Source: a virus
DNA length: 35,050 bases
Reading direction: 5' to 3' (one strand)
IMG/VR virus record: IMGVR_UViG_3300047564_002975
Location: 1-35,050 of that record
Below are positions 5,741-13,635 of the stretch, piece after piece. The position numbers and the translations under genes were made by a program. Within the stretch, counting starts at the first letter, position 1, and each line of letters begins with the position of its first letter. Under the pieces are notes generated by a model. That model had not been told where the DNA came from, made no database searches, and was given only the letters and a program-made list of their open reading frames with translations.

Positions 5741-5763
5741 AGACACTTCTCAAAGTGTCTCTC
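5741..5763 (+). terminator. Hairpin after tRNA-Met
   Basis: An 8-bp perfect stem AGACACTT/AAGTGTCT has a 4-nt loop. Only CTCTT follows, so termination may be weak. The next promoter begins within this tail. Confidence 0.5.
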
Positions 5764-5792
5764 TTGACTTTCAAACTTCAACCCTTTATAAT
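5764..5792 (+). promoter_or_regulatory. Strong sigma70-type promoter
   Basis: TTGACT (5764-5769) and consensus TATAAT (5787-5792) are 17 nt apart, 22 nt before the ATG at 5815. Confidence 0.8.
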
Positions 5793-5814
5793 TACAAGGT
5801 CAACAAACAAAAAA

Positions 5815-6030
5815 ATGACTCTGACTACTAAATTTAAGAAAGACGTTCAAACTCTTCGTTCTGCTGCGAATGGTGATTTCTATCTTGATGTAAAGAATCC
5901 GAAACTTTACAAAAAAGTCCGCCGCTATTATGAGAACGAAGGTGTAGTATTCTCTGGTGATCCTCTTGATGACTATGAGATTCTTATGGAATATGTCTCT
6001 GCTGATTTGGAAACTGTAGAAGTTGCATAA
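5815..6030 (+). CDS. Hypothetical protein, 71 aa
   Basis: The protein contains a Lys-rich start (MTLTTKFKKDVQTLRSA), then KLYKKVRRYYENEGVVF and an acidic end. It is likely a small soluble early protein with no recognised family. The frame is open into the tRNA upstream, but ATG 5815 lies at the right distance from the strong promoter. Its stop TAA shares a base with the next start (TAATG). Confidence 0.75.
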   Translation: MTLTTKFKKDVQTLRSAANGDFYLDVKNPKLYKKVRRYYENEGVVFSGDPLDDYEILMEYVSADLETVEVA

Positions 6031-6290
6031 TGAATACTCAACTTCCCAAAGTTCTTTTGGAGCGTGAAGAATACCGATTTGTTGAGGTTGGTATTATTGA
6101 ACTTAACGGTAAACCTGATTACCGTCTTCAAAAGAAAAATGAATATACAAAAAGATGGAATGACATCTATCTCTTTGATAATCAAATGCAGTGTCTGACT
6201 GCTATGGAGGACCATCAATATGCCCGTTGGTTGGATCCAGATACAGTTCCTTGTTACATTAAAGATGATGGTGAGGAAGATGAAGAATAG
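6030..6290 (+). CDS. Hypothetical protein, 86 aa
   Basis: The sequence (EEYRFVEVGIIELNGKPDYRLQKK) is beta-rich, with a very acidic C-terminus (KDDGEEDEE). It is translationally coupled to the preceding gene by a one-base overlap, so the two form an early operon from the promoter at 5764. No function is recognised. Confidence 0.75.
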   Translation: MNTQLPKVLLEREEYRFVEVGIIELNGKPDYRLQKKNEYTKRWNDIYLFDNQMQCLTAMEDHQYARWLDPDTVPCYIKDDGEEDEE

Positions 6291-6492
6291 TCCCGGTATG
6301 ACTTAAAACTAGCCCTGGTCGGTGATGAACCCCTTTAGTCACGGAGAGACTCTAAAAGTACTGGTGGAGTCAATATGACCCTATTATGAGTTTCCAATCT
6401 CTCTCAAGGATTGGTGGTGCGGATGGGATCTTACTCCCGCCTGGTTTCCAATTTCCAGTCAAAGAATTGGTGGCGAGCCTAAAAGACCCTAA
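6291..6492 (+). other. Non-coding, hairpin-rich stretch with a duplicated hairpin
   Basis: I see no convincing ORF here. Two related hairpins begin TTTCCAAT (6391-6398 and 6445-6452) and close with ATTGGTGG (6410-6417 and 6466-6473). Between them lies GGGA/TCCC inside GCGG/CCGC (about 6419-6440). Further up, GACTC and GAGTC (about 6349-6371) flank a third TGGTGG. It could be a structured RNA or leader that ends at the terminator at 6493. Confidence 0.45.
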
Positions 6493-6521
6493 AGGAGAGT
6501 TGACTAAACTCTCCTTTTTTT
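6493..6521 (+). terminator. Intrinsic terminator whose loop holds a -35 box
   Basis: A 9-bp perfect stem AGGAGAGTT/AACTCTCCT has loop GACTA and is followed by T residues to 6521. The -35 box TTGACT (6500-6505) spans the stem-loop junction. Confidence 0.88.
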
Positions 6522-6528
6522 GTATAAT
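6500..6528 (+). promoter_or_regulatory. Promoter embedded in the terminator
   Basis: TTGACT (6500-6505) and TATAAT (6523-6528) are 17 nt apart. The spacer consists of the hairpin's 3' arm plus the T tract. It drives the nucleotidyltransferase at 6549. Confidence 0.82.
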
Positions 6529-6548
6529 AGTATGAAAACATCTTGTAT

Positions 6549-7055
6549 ATGAAAATAGGATTTAATTGTAGCTCATTTGATTTATTTCATGCTGGGCATG
6601 TAACTATGCTTAGAATGGAAAGGGAACTATGTGATTATCTGAAAGTCGCACTTCAAATAGATCCTACGATAGACCGACCCGGAATTAAAAATAAACCAGT
6701 GCAGTCTGCTTATGAACGCTATGTACAACTGCAAGGATGTAAATATGTTGATGAAATTTTAGTGTATGAAACTGAAGCAGATTTGTTAAATTTAATTCAG
6801 ACACAAACATTTCACATTCGTTTCTTAAGTGAAGAATATCGCCATATCGAAGTAACTGGAAAACAGTATTGTATTGATAATGGAATTCAAATTTATTATC
6901 ATTTGCGAAGGCACCAATATTCTTCAACAGAAATTCGAAATCGTGTTTATCTTTTAGAAAAAGAAAAAAGAGAACAAAAACAAATTATCGAAACTCCTCA
7001 ACAATATTCTCCAGAATTATTGGAAAAATATTTACTTAAAAATGATCAATTGTGA
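6549..7055 (+). CDS. Cytidylyltransferase-like nucleotidyltransferase, 168 aa
   Basis: The N-terminal motif GFNCSSFDLFHAGHVTMLR contains the HxGH signature of the nucleotidyltransferase superfamily (TagD/RfaE-type cytidylyltransferases). The second signature, SSTEIRNR, lies near residues 133-140. Such enzymes activate a sugar- or polyol-phosphate with CTP or ATP. It opens the glycan cassette. ATG 6549 is preferred over the in-frame TTG at 6543. The substrate cannot be told from the sequence. Confidence 0.82.
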   Translation: MKIGFNCSSFDLFHAGHVTMLRMERELCDYLKVALQIDPTIDRPGIKNKPVQSAYERYVQLQGCKYVDEILVYETEADLLNLIQTQTFHIRFLSEEYRHIEVTGKQYCIDNGIQIYYHLRRHQYSSTEIRNRVYLLEKEKREQKQIIETPQQYSPELLEKYLLKNDQL

Positions 7056-7113
7056 CTATACTAGTTACTTGGCACTTACTACCGCGTAGTTTTTAGAAAA
7101 TTAGTGTAATCTA

Positions 7114-7145
7114 AAAGTAGAGTTGACTAAACTCTACTTTTTTTG
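7114..7145 (+). terminator. Second terminator with a -35 box in its loop
   Basis: An 11-bp perfect stem AAAGTAGAGTT/AACTCTACTTT has loop GACTA, followed by TTTT. It has the same architecture as the element at 6493, with changed stem bases that remain paired. Confidence 0.88.
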
Positions 7146-7151
7146 TATAAT
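7123..7151 (+). promoter_or_regulatory. Promoter embedded in the terminator
   Basis: TTGACT (7123-7128) and TATAAT (7146-7151) are 17 nt apart. It drives the long glycan operon beginning at 7175. Confidence 0.82.
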
Positions 7152-7174
7152 AATATTGAGAATACTTTCAATAA

Positions 7175-8023
7175 ATGAAGATTACTATTTTAGGGTCATC
7201 GGGACAAATAGGAAAATATCTAACTGAATATTTTCGCAATAAAAATCATCAAGTTCATGAGTTTGATATTTTAAACGGTGAACATCAGGATATGAGAATT
7301 ATTCCTAATCTGGAGCTTAATAAAGTAATTGAGGATGCAGATTTTGTATTCTTCCTTGCATTTGATGTTGGTGGATCTCGCTACCTTAAAAAATATCAAC
7401 ACACATTTGACTTTATTAATAATAATGCAAGATTGATGGTGAATGTTTTTGAACTACTTGAGAAGTATAAAAAGAAATTCGTGTTTGCTTCATCTCAAAT
7501 GAGTAATATGAGTTATTCTCCTTATGGTGTAATGAAACGAGTAGGAGAACTTTATACCCAAACCCTTCAAGGTCTTACTGTTCATTTCTGGAATGTTTAT
7601 GGAATTGAGAGTGATCTAGAAAAGTCTCACGTAATTAGTGATTTTATTAAAAAAGGTTTTGAGACTGGCGTAATTGATATGCTTACTGATGGTCAAGAAG
7701 AAAGAGAGTTTTTATATGCTGAAGATTGTTGCGAGGCATTAGAAACAATTATGTTAAACTATAATGAGTTTCGTCCAGAAGATAAACTTCACATTACAAG
7801 TTTTAATTCAACTAAGATTATTGATGTTGCTTCAATTATTGTGGGTCAATTTAATTTAATCGGCAAACATGGTGTAAAAGTAGTTCCATCAGAAGAAAAG
7901 GATACTGTTCAGTTAGACAAAAGAAATCGACCAGATACATTTATAATTAAATGGTGGCAACCCAAAACTAATATACAAGAGGGAATATCTAAAGTATTCT
8001 CTCAATTAAAAAATATGATGTGA
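7175..8023 (+). CDS. NAD-dependent epimerase/dehydratase (SDR family), 282 aa
   Basis: An extended SDR Rossmann start GSSGQIGKYL (residues 7-16) is followed by the catalytic-type SSQMSNMSYSPYGVMKRVGE with YxxxK (Y118-x3-K122 area), and EEREFLYAEDCCEAL near the C-terminal substrate domain. It probably modifies a nucleotide sugar. GSSGQIG replaces the usual GGxGxxG. No exact substrate is assigned. Confidence 0.82.
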   Translation: MKITILGSSGQIGKYLTEYFRNKNHQVHEFDILNGEHQDMRIIPNLELNKVIEDADFVFFLAFDVGGSRYLKKYQHTFDFINNNARLMVNVFELLEKYKKKFVFASSQMSNMSYSPYGVMKRVGELYTQTLQGLTVHFWNVYGIESDLEKSHVISDFIKKGFETGVIDMLTDGQEEREFLYAEDCCEALETIMLNYNEFRPEDKLHITSFNSTKIIDVASIIVGQFNLIGKHGVKVVPSEEKDTVQLDKRNRPDTFIIKWWQPKTNIQEGISKVFSQLKNMM

Positions 8024-8035
8024 AGTTAAAATAAT

Positions 8036-8962
8036 ATGACTATTCTAGTAACAGGTGGTGCAGGATTTATTGGTAGTAATTTACTTCATCATTTAGTAAA
8101 AACATTTGATGAAGAAGTAATTTGTATCGACAAATTGACTTATGCTGCTGATTGGAACAATATTCCCGATCAAGTAAAGTTTTATACAACTGATATTGTA
8201 GATCAATATAATTGTGATTTTATATTTAAAAAACATAGACCAAATGTAGTTTTTCACTTGGCTGCAGAAAGTCATGTGGATAATTCAATAGAAGATTGTT
8301 CACCTTTTATTCATACAAACATTTCGGGAACTGTTAATCTATTAAATCTATCTTTGAAGTATGCAGTAGAAAAGTTTATTCATATCTCTACTGATGAAAT
8401 CTATGGGTCTATAGAAGAGGGAAAATTTACAGAGAACTCTAACTATGCTCCACGCAACCCATACTCTGCTTCTAAGGCAGCATCAGACCACTTTGTAATG
8501 GCATATCACAACACGTATGGATTTCCAGCAATAATTACAAACTGCTCTAACAACTACGGACCTAGGCAGTTCGTGGAGAAGATGATTCCTAAAGCAATCA
8601 CAAATCTCAAGCAAGGTAAGAAAGTTCCTGTTTATGGCGATGGAAAACAAGTTCGTGATTGGCTATACGTTCAAGACCACTGTGAGGCATTGTGTCAGGT
8701 CTGGATGAACGGTAGAGTGGGGGAGAAGTATAATATTGGTGGAGAGTGTGAAATTGAGAATATTAACCTAGTCCATATGATTTTAGGTCATATGAATATG
8801 GATGAAAGTATGATAAAATATGTAAATGATAGGCCAGGGCACGACCGTAGATACTCTACAGATATTACTAAGATTCGCCAAGAATTAGGATGGTCTCCAC
8901 GATTTACTATAGAACAAGGATTAGAACACACGATTAACTGGTATGAACGCAATTGGAACTAA
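8036..8962 (+). CDS. rmlB: dTDP-glucose 4,6-dehydratase, 308 aa
   Basis: The enzyme converts dTDP-glucose to dTDP-4-keto-6-deoxyglucose. The NAD-binding motif TGGAGFIGS is at residues 6-14, the catalytic T119-D120-E121 and Y143-x3-K147 are present, and the RPGHDRRYSTD motif (about 265-275) is typical of RmlB. Length is slightly below the usual 330-360 aa. It is followed directly by RmlC, but no RmlA or clear RmlD is in the window. Those may come from the host. Confidence 0.92.
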   Translation: MTILVTGGAGFIGSNLLHHLVKTFDEEVICIDKLTYAADWNNIPDQVKFYTTDIVDQYNCDFIFKKHRPNVVFHLAAESHVDNSIEDCSPFIHTNISGTVNLLNLSLKYAVEKFIHISTDEIYGSIEEGKFTENSNYAPRNPYSASKAASDHFVMAYHNTYGFPAIITNCSNNYGPRQFVEKMIPKAITNLKQGKKVPVYGDGKQVRDWLYVQDHCEALCQVWMNGRVGEKYNIGGECEIENINLVHMILGHMNMDESMIKYVNDRPGHDRRYSTDITKIRQELGWSPRFTIEQGLEHTINWYERNWN

Positions 8963-9482
8963 ACTAAAAGACGCATATTTAATTACTACAAATATTTTTT
9001 GTGACAACAGAGGTTCTTTTACAGAGTCTTTCAATCTTCGTGAGATTGAAAAAATCATCGGACCATATAAGTTCGTTCAGGATTGTCATTCAGTATCTGT
9101 AAAGAATGTTGTAAGAGGTCTTCATTATCAGATTCAACATCCTCAGGGTAAAATTGTCCGTTGTTTGGTTGGAGAAATTTATGATGTGATTGTTGATCTT
9201 CGCAAAAGTTCTCCTACATTCGGACAATGGACTGCTTACAAACTTTCCCCAGGAGAACTTGAATTGTGGGTTCCCCCAGGATTCGCTCACGGATTTAAAG
9301 CTCTGACCGAAAGAGTAGAGGTTCTTTATAAGGTTACTGATTATCAATACAAAGAACACGAAAGAACTTTAATGTGGAATGACCCAGACTTGAATATCAA
9401 CTGGGGAAATTATTTTGACCCTATTATGTCTGAGAAAGATATGAAAGGTCTTTCATTTGAAGAATGTGAGAAGTATGAATAA
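8943..9482 (+). CDS. rmlC: dTDP-4-dehydrorhamnose 3,5-epimerase, 179 aa
   Basis: This is a cupin-fold epimerase acting after RmlB. The catalytic segment VVRGLHYQ has His61, QGKIVRCLVGEIYDVIVDLR follows (split as QGKIVRCLVG and EIYDVIVDLR), and the pocket has WVPPGFAHGF. Full length for the family. The start overlaps rmlB by 20 nt, so the two are coupled. Confidence 0.92.
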   Translation: MNAIGTKLKDAYLITTNIFCDNRGSFTESFNLREIEKIIGPYKFVQDCHSVSVKNVVRGLHYQIQHPQGKIVRCLVGEIYDVIVDLRKSSPTFGQWTAYKLSPGELELWVPPGFAHGFKALTERVEVLYKVTDYQYKEHERTLMWNDPDLNINWGNYFDPIMSEKDMKGLSFEECEKYE

Positions 9483-10293
9483 GATATCAGTCTTTGGTGG
9501 AACAGGATTTATTGGTGGGACTTTCTGTAATCTTTATCCAAAAGATGTGGTGTTAGTTCCAAAGGAAAGTAGAAACTTTGAAACTCAACAAGTTCTTTAT
9601 TTCATTAGCACAACAACAAATCAAAGTGTTTTTAAAGACTTACATATTGATATTGATACTAACTTGAGTTTGTTTGTTGATGTCCTTAAAAATTGTAAGA
9701 GTAAAGATATTGTCTTTAATTTTATCAGTTCTGGATTTGTTTATGGTAATGATGTCATAGATGCCAAAGAAACGGACTGTTGCAATCCTACTGGGTTTTA
9801 TTCCATCACCAAACGATGTGCTGAACAACTGTTAATATCTTTTTGTGAAACTTTTGGAGTTAAGTATAGGATTCTAAGGATTGGGAATGTTTATGGATTA
9901 GATAAAACAGTTTCTTTAGGTAAGAATGTTCTTGGATACATGATTAATCTTCTCAAACAAAATAAAGATATTCAACTTTATGATGGTGGTAATTTTTTAA
10001 AAGATTATATGTATGTTGAGGATATTTGTAGAGCAATTAAGGTAGTTTTGGATAAAGGTAATGTAAATGAGATTTACAACATTGCCTCTGGCACTTCTTT
10101 CACTTTTCGTGAACTTATTGAAACTGCAAAAGAATTAACTGGAAGTCAAAGTAAAATAATTGATGTTGCATTCCCAGACAATCAAAAATTCATTCAAGTT
10201 AAAAACATGACTTTGAATAATAAAAAATTAAAAGATTTTAATTTTTCATATGAGATGACTATCGAAAAGGGATTGCAAATATTATCTACTTGA
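9475..10293 (+). CDS. NAD-dependent epimerase/dehydratase (SDR), 272 aa
   Basis: A Rossmann start VFGGTGFIGG is followed by FISSGFVYG, a YSITKR catalytic YxxxK, RIGNVYG, and DYMYVEDICRAI, the usual order of extended SDR sugar enzymes. It overlaps rmlC by 8 nt. It could serve as the 4-ketoreductase (RmlD-like role) of this pathway or as another epimerase; the motifs alone do not decide. An upstream ATG at 9457 is open but would extend the overlap. Confidence 0.83.
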   Translation: MNKISVFGGTGFIGGTFCNLYPKDVVLVPKESRNFETQQVLYFISTTTNQSVFKDLHIDIDTNLSLFVDVLKNCKSKDIVFNFISSGFVYGNDVIDAKETDCCNPTGFYSITKRCAEQLLISFCETFGVKYRILRIGNVYGLDKTVSLGKNVLGYMINLLKQNKDIQLYDGGNFLKDYMYVEDICRAIKVVLDKGNVNEIYNIASGTSFTFRELIETAKELTGSQSKIIDVAFPDNQKFIQVKNMTLNNKKLKDFNFSYEMTIEKGLQILST

Positions 10294-10327
10294 TCTATAC
10301 TATATAAATGAACTTAGAAAATAAACT

Positions 10328-11371
10328 ATGAGTGAGTATAAAAAAACAGCACTTGTTCTTGGTGCTGGTGGATTTATTGGTAGTCATATGGTAAAACGAC
10401 TGCGATCCGAAGGATACTGGGTTCGTGGTGTTGATCTTAAGTATCCTGAATTTTCTATGAGCCAAGCACATGAATTTGTTCTTGGAGATCTTCGTGATGC
10501 TAACTTTGTAGAAAGAGTTCTTCAATATAAAGGTCCTTATCAAAACTTCTATAATTTTGTTCCATCCAGATATATTGATACTTTTGATGAGATCTATCAG
10601 TTTGCTGCTGATATGGGTGGTGCAGGATTCGTTTTTACTGGTGTGAATGATGCAGACATCATGCACAACTCTGCAACCATTAATCTGAATGTTCTTGAGG
10701 CACAGCGACAACTGAATGACTTTAAAGAAGTCAACAAGACCAAAATCTTTTACTCCAGTTCTGCTTGTATGTATCCAGAACACAATCAATTAGATCCTGA
10801 TAATCCTGATTGTCGTGAAGAATCCGCATATCCCGCAGCACCCGATAGTGAATATGGATGGGAGAAACTCTTTTCAGAACGATTGTTTTTCGCTTATCAT
10901 CGTAATTACGGGATCCCTGTTCGGGTTGTTAGGTATCATAATATCTTTGGACCCGAAGGAACCTGGGAAGGTGGAAGAGAAAAATCTCCAGCTGCAATCT
11001 GCCGTAAAGTCGCATATCTTCCAGAGGAAGGTGGAACCATCGATGTGTGGGGAGATGGTTTACAAACTCGTTCCTTCTTGTATATTGACGAATGTATCGA
11101 AGCAACCCGTAGAATGATGGATTCAGATTTTATTGGACCAATAAATATTGGGTCAGAAGAAATGGTCACTATCAATCAACTTGTAGATACTACTGCTAAA
11201 GTTGCTAACAAACAAGTAGAAAAGAATCATATTGAGGGACCTCTCGGTGTTCGTGGGCGTAATTCTAATAATGATTTGATTCGCAAAGAACTTGGTTGGG
11301 ATTATTCTCAGAGTCTTGAAGAAGGTATTAAAAAAACTTACAATTGGATTAAGGAGCAAATAAATGATTGA
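10328..11371 (+). CDS. gme: GDP-mannose 3,5-epimerase-like enzyme, 347 aa
   Basis: The enzyme family epimerises GDP-D-mannose at C3 and C5 (to GDP-L-galactose or gulose). The Rossmann motif GAGGFIGSHMVKRL, the stretch MGGAGFVFTG, SSSACMYPE, YGWEKLFSERL and especially NIFGPEGTWEGGREK are hallmarks of GME. Full length. A TATAAATG motif at 10303 resembles a late promoter. It overlaps the next gene by 8 nt. The product could feed the fucosyltransferase-like steps below as an L-sugar donor. Confidence 0.85.
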   Translation: MSEYKKTALVLGAGGFIGSHMVKRLRSEGYWVRGVDLKYPEFSMSQAHEFVLGDLRDANFVERVLQYKGPYQNFYNFVPSRYIDTFDEIYQFAADMGGAGFVFTGVNDADIMHNSATINLNVLEAQRQLNDFKEVNKTKIFYSSSACMYPEHNQLDPDNPDCREESAYPAAPDSEYGWEKLFSERLFFAYHRNYGIPVRVVRYHNIFGPEGTWEGGREKSPAAICRKVAYLPEEGGTIDVWGDGLQTRSFLYIDECIEATRRMMDSDFIGPINIGSEEMVTINQLVDTTAKVANKQVEKNHIEGPLGVRGRNSNNDLIRKELGWDYSQSLEEGIKKTYNWIKEQIND

Positions 11372-12017
11372 AAATTTTTCTTGGTGTGAAAATAAAAGAG
11401 ATAATTGGAGAGAATATGTTCTTTCCCTTGATGATGATAATGTGAGTGAAATTTTGGGTGCAATTCCATCCGCATGGAATGTTCCTCCAAAGAGTCACAA
11501 CGAATTTGTATCTTGGTTGATTGAAAAAATTGATCCTCAAGTTACGGTTGAACTTGGAGTTGATTATGGATATTCTTCATTCTTAATGTCTCTAAACAAT
11601 AAAGGGAAAGTTTATGGTATTGATTGTTTTGATAATACAAAGCATGGTATTAGGATAGATGAAGACTATCAATTTGTGTTGGATGTTAAGAATAAATTAA
11701 AGTTAGATAATCTTGAAATTATTAAAGGTTATTTTGATGATGTTGCAAAAGAGTGGGATAAAGAAATAGATCTTTTACATATTGATGGACTTCATGATTA
11801 TGAAAATTGTAAAAATGATTGTGATACTTGGTCACCATTCCTGAAAGAAAATGGTGTAATTATTTTTCACGATACTATTTCAAATCCTGATGGTGTTGGA
11901 GTTTTCTTTTCTCAATTAGAAGTTCCTAAAGTCAATTTTACAAATTCTGCTGGGCTTGGTGTTGCATCAAATAATTCTGATCTTATAGAAGAAATTAAGG
12001 AAAAATTTAATATTTGA
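11364..12017 (+). CDS. SAM-dependent methyltransferase (Methyltransf_24 type), 217 aa
   Basis: Motif I is VELGVDYGYSSFLMS (about 52-66), then VYGIDCFD, and later LLHIDGLHDYENCKND and VIIFHDT. This is the pattern of class I methyltransferases found in capsule and O-antigen clusters. It may methylate a sugar. It is translated from a start with AGGAG upstream within the gme end, so coupling is likely. Confidence 0.82.
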   Translation: MIENFSWCENKRDNWREYVLSLDDDNVSEILGAIPSAWNVPPKSHNEFVSWLIEKIDPQVTVELGVDYGYSSFLMSLNNKGKVYGIDCFDNTKHGIRIDEDYQFVLDVKNKLKLDNLEIIKGYFDDVAKEWDKEIDLLHIDGLHDYENCKNDCDTWSPFLKENGVIIFHDTISNPDGVGVFFSQLEVPKVNFTNSAGLGVASNNSDLIEEIKEKFNI

Positions 12018-12033
12018 TATCTGACAATTTTGT

Positions 12034-12801
12034 ATGAAAATATTTTTTAATTGTTTAGTTCATACTGATAATAATATAGTGGAGGATATGATTTTTAACA
12101 TCAAAAAATTTGTTAAAAATCCTGTAATTTGCTTACATGTGAGTAAAGTATTTGAAGATTTTGATCAAGACAGATTTTCAAATATAGAAAATGTTTATAT
12201 AAATCCAGAAAGATTTTTTACATATAAGGGTGGTAGTTTTATCCACCCTCTTTGCTCAAACTTTAATTATGTTGTTAATGATCTAAAAATTAAATTTGAC
12301 TATCATATGATTTTTTATTCACAAATGCTTTTTATTAAACGTGGCATTGAAGAATATTTAAAAGATGCTGATGGATTTATTAGTTTGCACGAATTTCATT
12401 GGGAATCTACTCCAATCATAGAAAATTCTACATCCAAATTTCCTAAAGGCGTTGTTAAAAATTTAGTTGAAGGTCTAACTTGTAGTAAAAATGTTTCTAT
12501 GAAAATGTTTGATTTCATCCAAAATGATAATAATTTATATAATAATACTGGTTGGGTTCCTGAAGAAGTTGTAATACCTTCTTGTATTTTAAAATTTGCA
12601 AAAAAAATAAAAAATTATCCAACAAACTCTTCTTGCAATAACTATCAAAATTTTGATGAAATTAAAAAATTTTTAGACGGGAATATTAGTTCTCTATGCC
12701 ATTTATATTTTGGCAATCAATCTAAGGAAGAGATTTACATAATTCACCGAGTGGAGTATAATTACAATAGTCCAATACGAGAGTATGTTAGAAATTTATA
12801 A
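12034..12801 (+). CDS. Possible glycosyltransferase, 255 aa
   Basis: The only hints are FDYHMIFYSQMLFIKRGIEEYL in the middle and a C-terminal HRVEYNYNSPIREYVRNL. Both resemble parts of beta-1,6-GlcNAc-branching (GT14-like) enzymes. The gene is clearly more AT-rich than its neighbours, with many Asn and Lys codons, which suggests recent transfer. Location in the cassette supports a glycan role, but identity is uncertain. Confidence 0.55.
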   Translation: MKIFFNCLVHTDNNIVEDMIFNIKKFVKNPVICLHVSKVFEDFDQDRFSNIENVYINPERFFTYKGGSFIHPLCSNFNYVVNDLKIKFDYHMIFYSQMLFIKRGIEEYLKDADGFISLHEFHWESTPIIENSTSKFPKGVVKNLVEGLTCSKNVSMKMFDFIQNDNNLYNNTGWVPEEVVIPSCILKFAKKIKNYPTNSSCNNYQNFDEIKKFLDGNISSLCHLYFGNQSKEEIYIIHRVEYNYNSPIREYVRNL

Positions 12802-12813
12802 TTATTATTTAAA

Positions 12814-13635
12814 ATGATAGGATTTAATTATTTGGGAAAAATGGGTCAACTTGGAAATCAAATGTTCCAATATGCCTCTCTTCGCGGAATTGCTAAAAAT
12901 AGAGGATATAATTTTTGTATTCCTTATCATAATGAAGTTGTTATTGATAGTTTTGAGAATAAACTTAGAATTGAACTTTTTGATACATTTTTAATGTCAA
13001 ATGTTACTCAATTAAACATTCAAGTAATAGACCAAGATAGACCAACTATTGTTGAAGATAATTTTAATTTTGACAAAAAACTTTTTGATGATTGTCCAGA
13101 TTGGGTTAATCTTCAAGGATATTTTCAAACAGAAAAATACTTCAAGCATATTGAAGATGAAATCCGCCAAGATTTTACATTCAAAAACGAAATCTCATTT
13201 CTTTGTAAACATAAAATGAGTGAAGTTGATAGACCAATTGCACTTCACGTTCGTCGTGGAGATTTTTTAATTAATTCTGCAAATCACACAAATCTTGGTC
13301 TTGATTATTATGATGCCGCTCTACAAAAGTTTGATAATGATAGAATTGTGATTATCTTTTCGGATGATCCTGAATGGTGTAAAGAACAATCTTTATTTGA
13401 ATCTGACAGGTTTCTTGTATCGGAAGGAAACGATAGTTATACTGATCTTTGTTTAATGAATTTGTGTACTGACTTTATTATTGCAAACTCCACTTTTTCT
13501 TGGTGGGGTGCTTGGTTATCTAAAAGTATTAATAAAACGGTTTGTGCTCCTGACCCCCAAAAATGGTTTGGGAAAAATAATGCACATTTAGATACGTCTG
13601 ATTTAATTCCAAAAGAATGGATAATAATTAAATGA
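12814..13635 (+). CDS. GT11 family alpha-1,2-fucosyltransferase-like enzyme, 273 aa
   Basis: GT11 enzymes transfer fucose from GDP-fucose in alpha-1,2 linkage (H-antigen synthesis). The motifs are GQLGNQMFQYA (11-21), ALHVRRGDF with HVRRGD at 145-150 (donor binding), and NSTFSWWGAWL (about 225-235), all in order and at usual spacing. Length is normal. It overlaps the next gene by 4 nt (ATGA). Confidence 0.92.
   Translation: MIGFNYLGKMGQLGNQMFQYASLRGIAKNRGYNFCIPYHNEVVIDSFENKLRIELFDTFLMSNVTQLNIQVIDQDRPTIVEDNFNFDKKLFDDCPDWVNLQGYFQTEKYFKHIEDEIRQDFTFKNEISFLCKHKMSEVDRPIALHVRRGDFLINSANHTNLGLDYYDAALQKFDNDRIVIIFSDDPEWCKEQSLFESDRFLVSEGNDSYTDLCLMNLCTDFIIANSTFSWWGAWLSKSINKTVCAPDPQKWFGKNNAHLDTSDLIPKEWIIIK

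Noticed and set aside
10295-10789. 164-aa minus-strand ORF
   Set aside because: It lies antisense to the GDP-mannose epimerase gene, which has clear family motifs.
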